This document shows positions 33,216-33,567 of a stretch of DNA of 33,567 bases, one piece after another; position 1 is the first letter of the stretch; each line of letters begins with the position of its first letter. This stretch comes from Chloroflexota bacterium (GTDB lineage: Bacteria > Chloroflexota > Dehalococcoidia > Lucifugimonadales > Lucifugimonadaceae): assembly GCA_002717385.1 (NCBI GenBank), contig PBDR01000010.1:1-33567 (forward strand), read 5' to 3'. Below the pieces are notes generated by a model, which worked only from the letters and a program-made list of their open reading frames with translations, searched no databases and had not been told where the DNA came from. The position numbers and the translations under genes are program-made.

Positions 33216-33567
33216 TTATGACTTAATTTCCTTAATTGATTTAATTATTTCTGATTCGACCCGTAGTGATGAATTTCCTTTTAATGTGTGGATTAAATTT
33301 GAAAGTCCTTTGTGTTTTTTAATGGAAGGTGTTTTTATTTCAGAACTGAAGTATTTAGAAAAAAATCCAAAATCTTTCCAAAAAGATGTTTGATCGTCTA
33401 TTGATAAAAGTATCTTATCCTGAAGATTTGTGATGTTTTCTACAGATAAAGTTATTATTGGTTTTTCCATCAGTATTGCTTCTATTAAAGTTGTAGAATT
33501 AAATCCACAAATTGTCTCTGATTCATTCATTAACTTTTGAGAATTTATGTGATTAGAAATAATTAAA
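33216..33567 (-). CDS. Carbohydrate-biosynthesis protein, C-terminal part (runs off right edge)
   Basis: The frame is open to the window end, so at least 116 residues of the C-terminus are visible; the ATG at 33530 is internal. The motif GFNSTTLIEAILMEKPIITL resembles the C-terminal donor-binding site of GT-B glycosyltransferases and capsule/teichoic-type polymerases (an S-T-T-x-x-E-A pattern before KP). It ends one base before the Gfo/Idh start. The upstream part and any second domain lie outside, so the exact enzyme is open. Confidence 0.6.
   Translation of the reverse strand, partial: LIISNHINSQKLMNESETICGFNSTTLIEAILMEKPIITLSVENITNLQDKILLSIDDQTSFWKDFGFFSKYFSSEIKTPSIKKHKGLSNLIHTLKGNSSLRVESEIIKSIKEIKS

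Noticed and set aside
1-33567. CRISPR array, prophage or insertion sequence
   Set aside because: No regularly spaced repeats, integrase, transposase or phage structural gene was found in either strand.

Overview
The window is an AT-rich, gene-dense bacterial chromosome segment with mostly housekeeping genes. The likely source is a free-living aerobe with a small, streamlined genome. A four-cysteine 46-residue protein, a caa3-type oxidase and very low GC together recall marine Chloroflexota (SAR202/Dehalococcoidia-like), but this is inference. No rRNA or universal marker settles the taxonomy.

Layout. Positions 1-438 (minus) hold the start of a type I glutamine synthetase. Positions 592-8673 (minus) form one compact operon read right to left: trpS, trpE, a second trpE-like gene, trpG, trpD, trpC, trpF and then an oxidoreductase. 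It covers chorismate to indole-glycerol phosphate; trpB and trpA are absent here. A divergent S9 peptidase (8776-10725) meets, tail to tail, a minus-strand run of aldo/keto reductase, Ste24-type M48 protease and a clan GH-A-like enzyme. A 46-residue zinc-ribbon gene with a clear intrinsic terminator follows (13965-14157), then about 500 non-coding bases.

Positions 14664-19819 (plus) hold pheS, pheT, moeA and a small unknown gene. Positions 19826-24879 (minus) hold a caa3 cytochrome c oxidase cluster: cox2 with a fused cytochrome c, cox1, cox3, cox4 and a CtaG-type assembly factor. Positions 25224-27820 (plus) hold rdgB, moaA, rnhA and moaC, the last three overlapping. A CAU tRNA lies at 27869-27944.

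Immediately after the tRNA the content changes to cell-surface sugar genes: an ABC exporter on plus, facing a minus-strand run of a partial carbohydrate gene, a Gfo/Idh dehydrogenase, a NeuB-like synthase with SAF and cupin domains, and a NeuA-like CMP-sugar synthetase. This looks like a nonulosonic-acid glycan island continuing past the right edge.

How the parts fit: trpS beside trpE ties tryptophan supply to its charging. The oxidase cluster indicates aerobic respiration. moeA, moaA and moaC imply molybdenum-cofactor enzymes elsewhere. The island suggests an acidic-sugar surface coat. Gene starts are often TTG and many junctions overlap by a few bases. I found no CRISPR array, prophage or transposase. 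The least explained items are the tandem trpE-like pair, the GH-A/M48 coupling, the structured leader of the 46-residue gene, the 140-residue unknown and the NeuB-cupin fusion.
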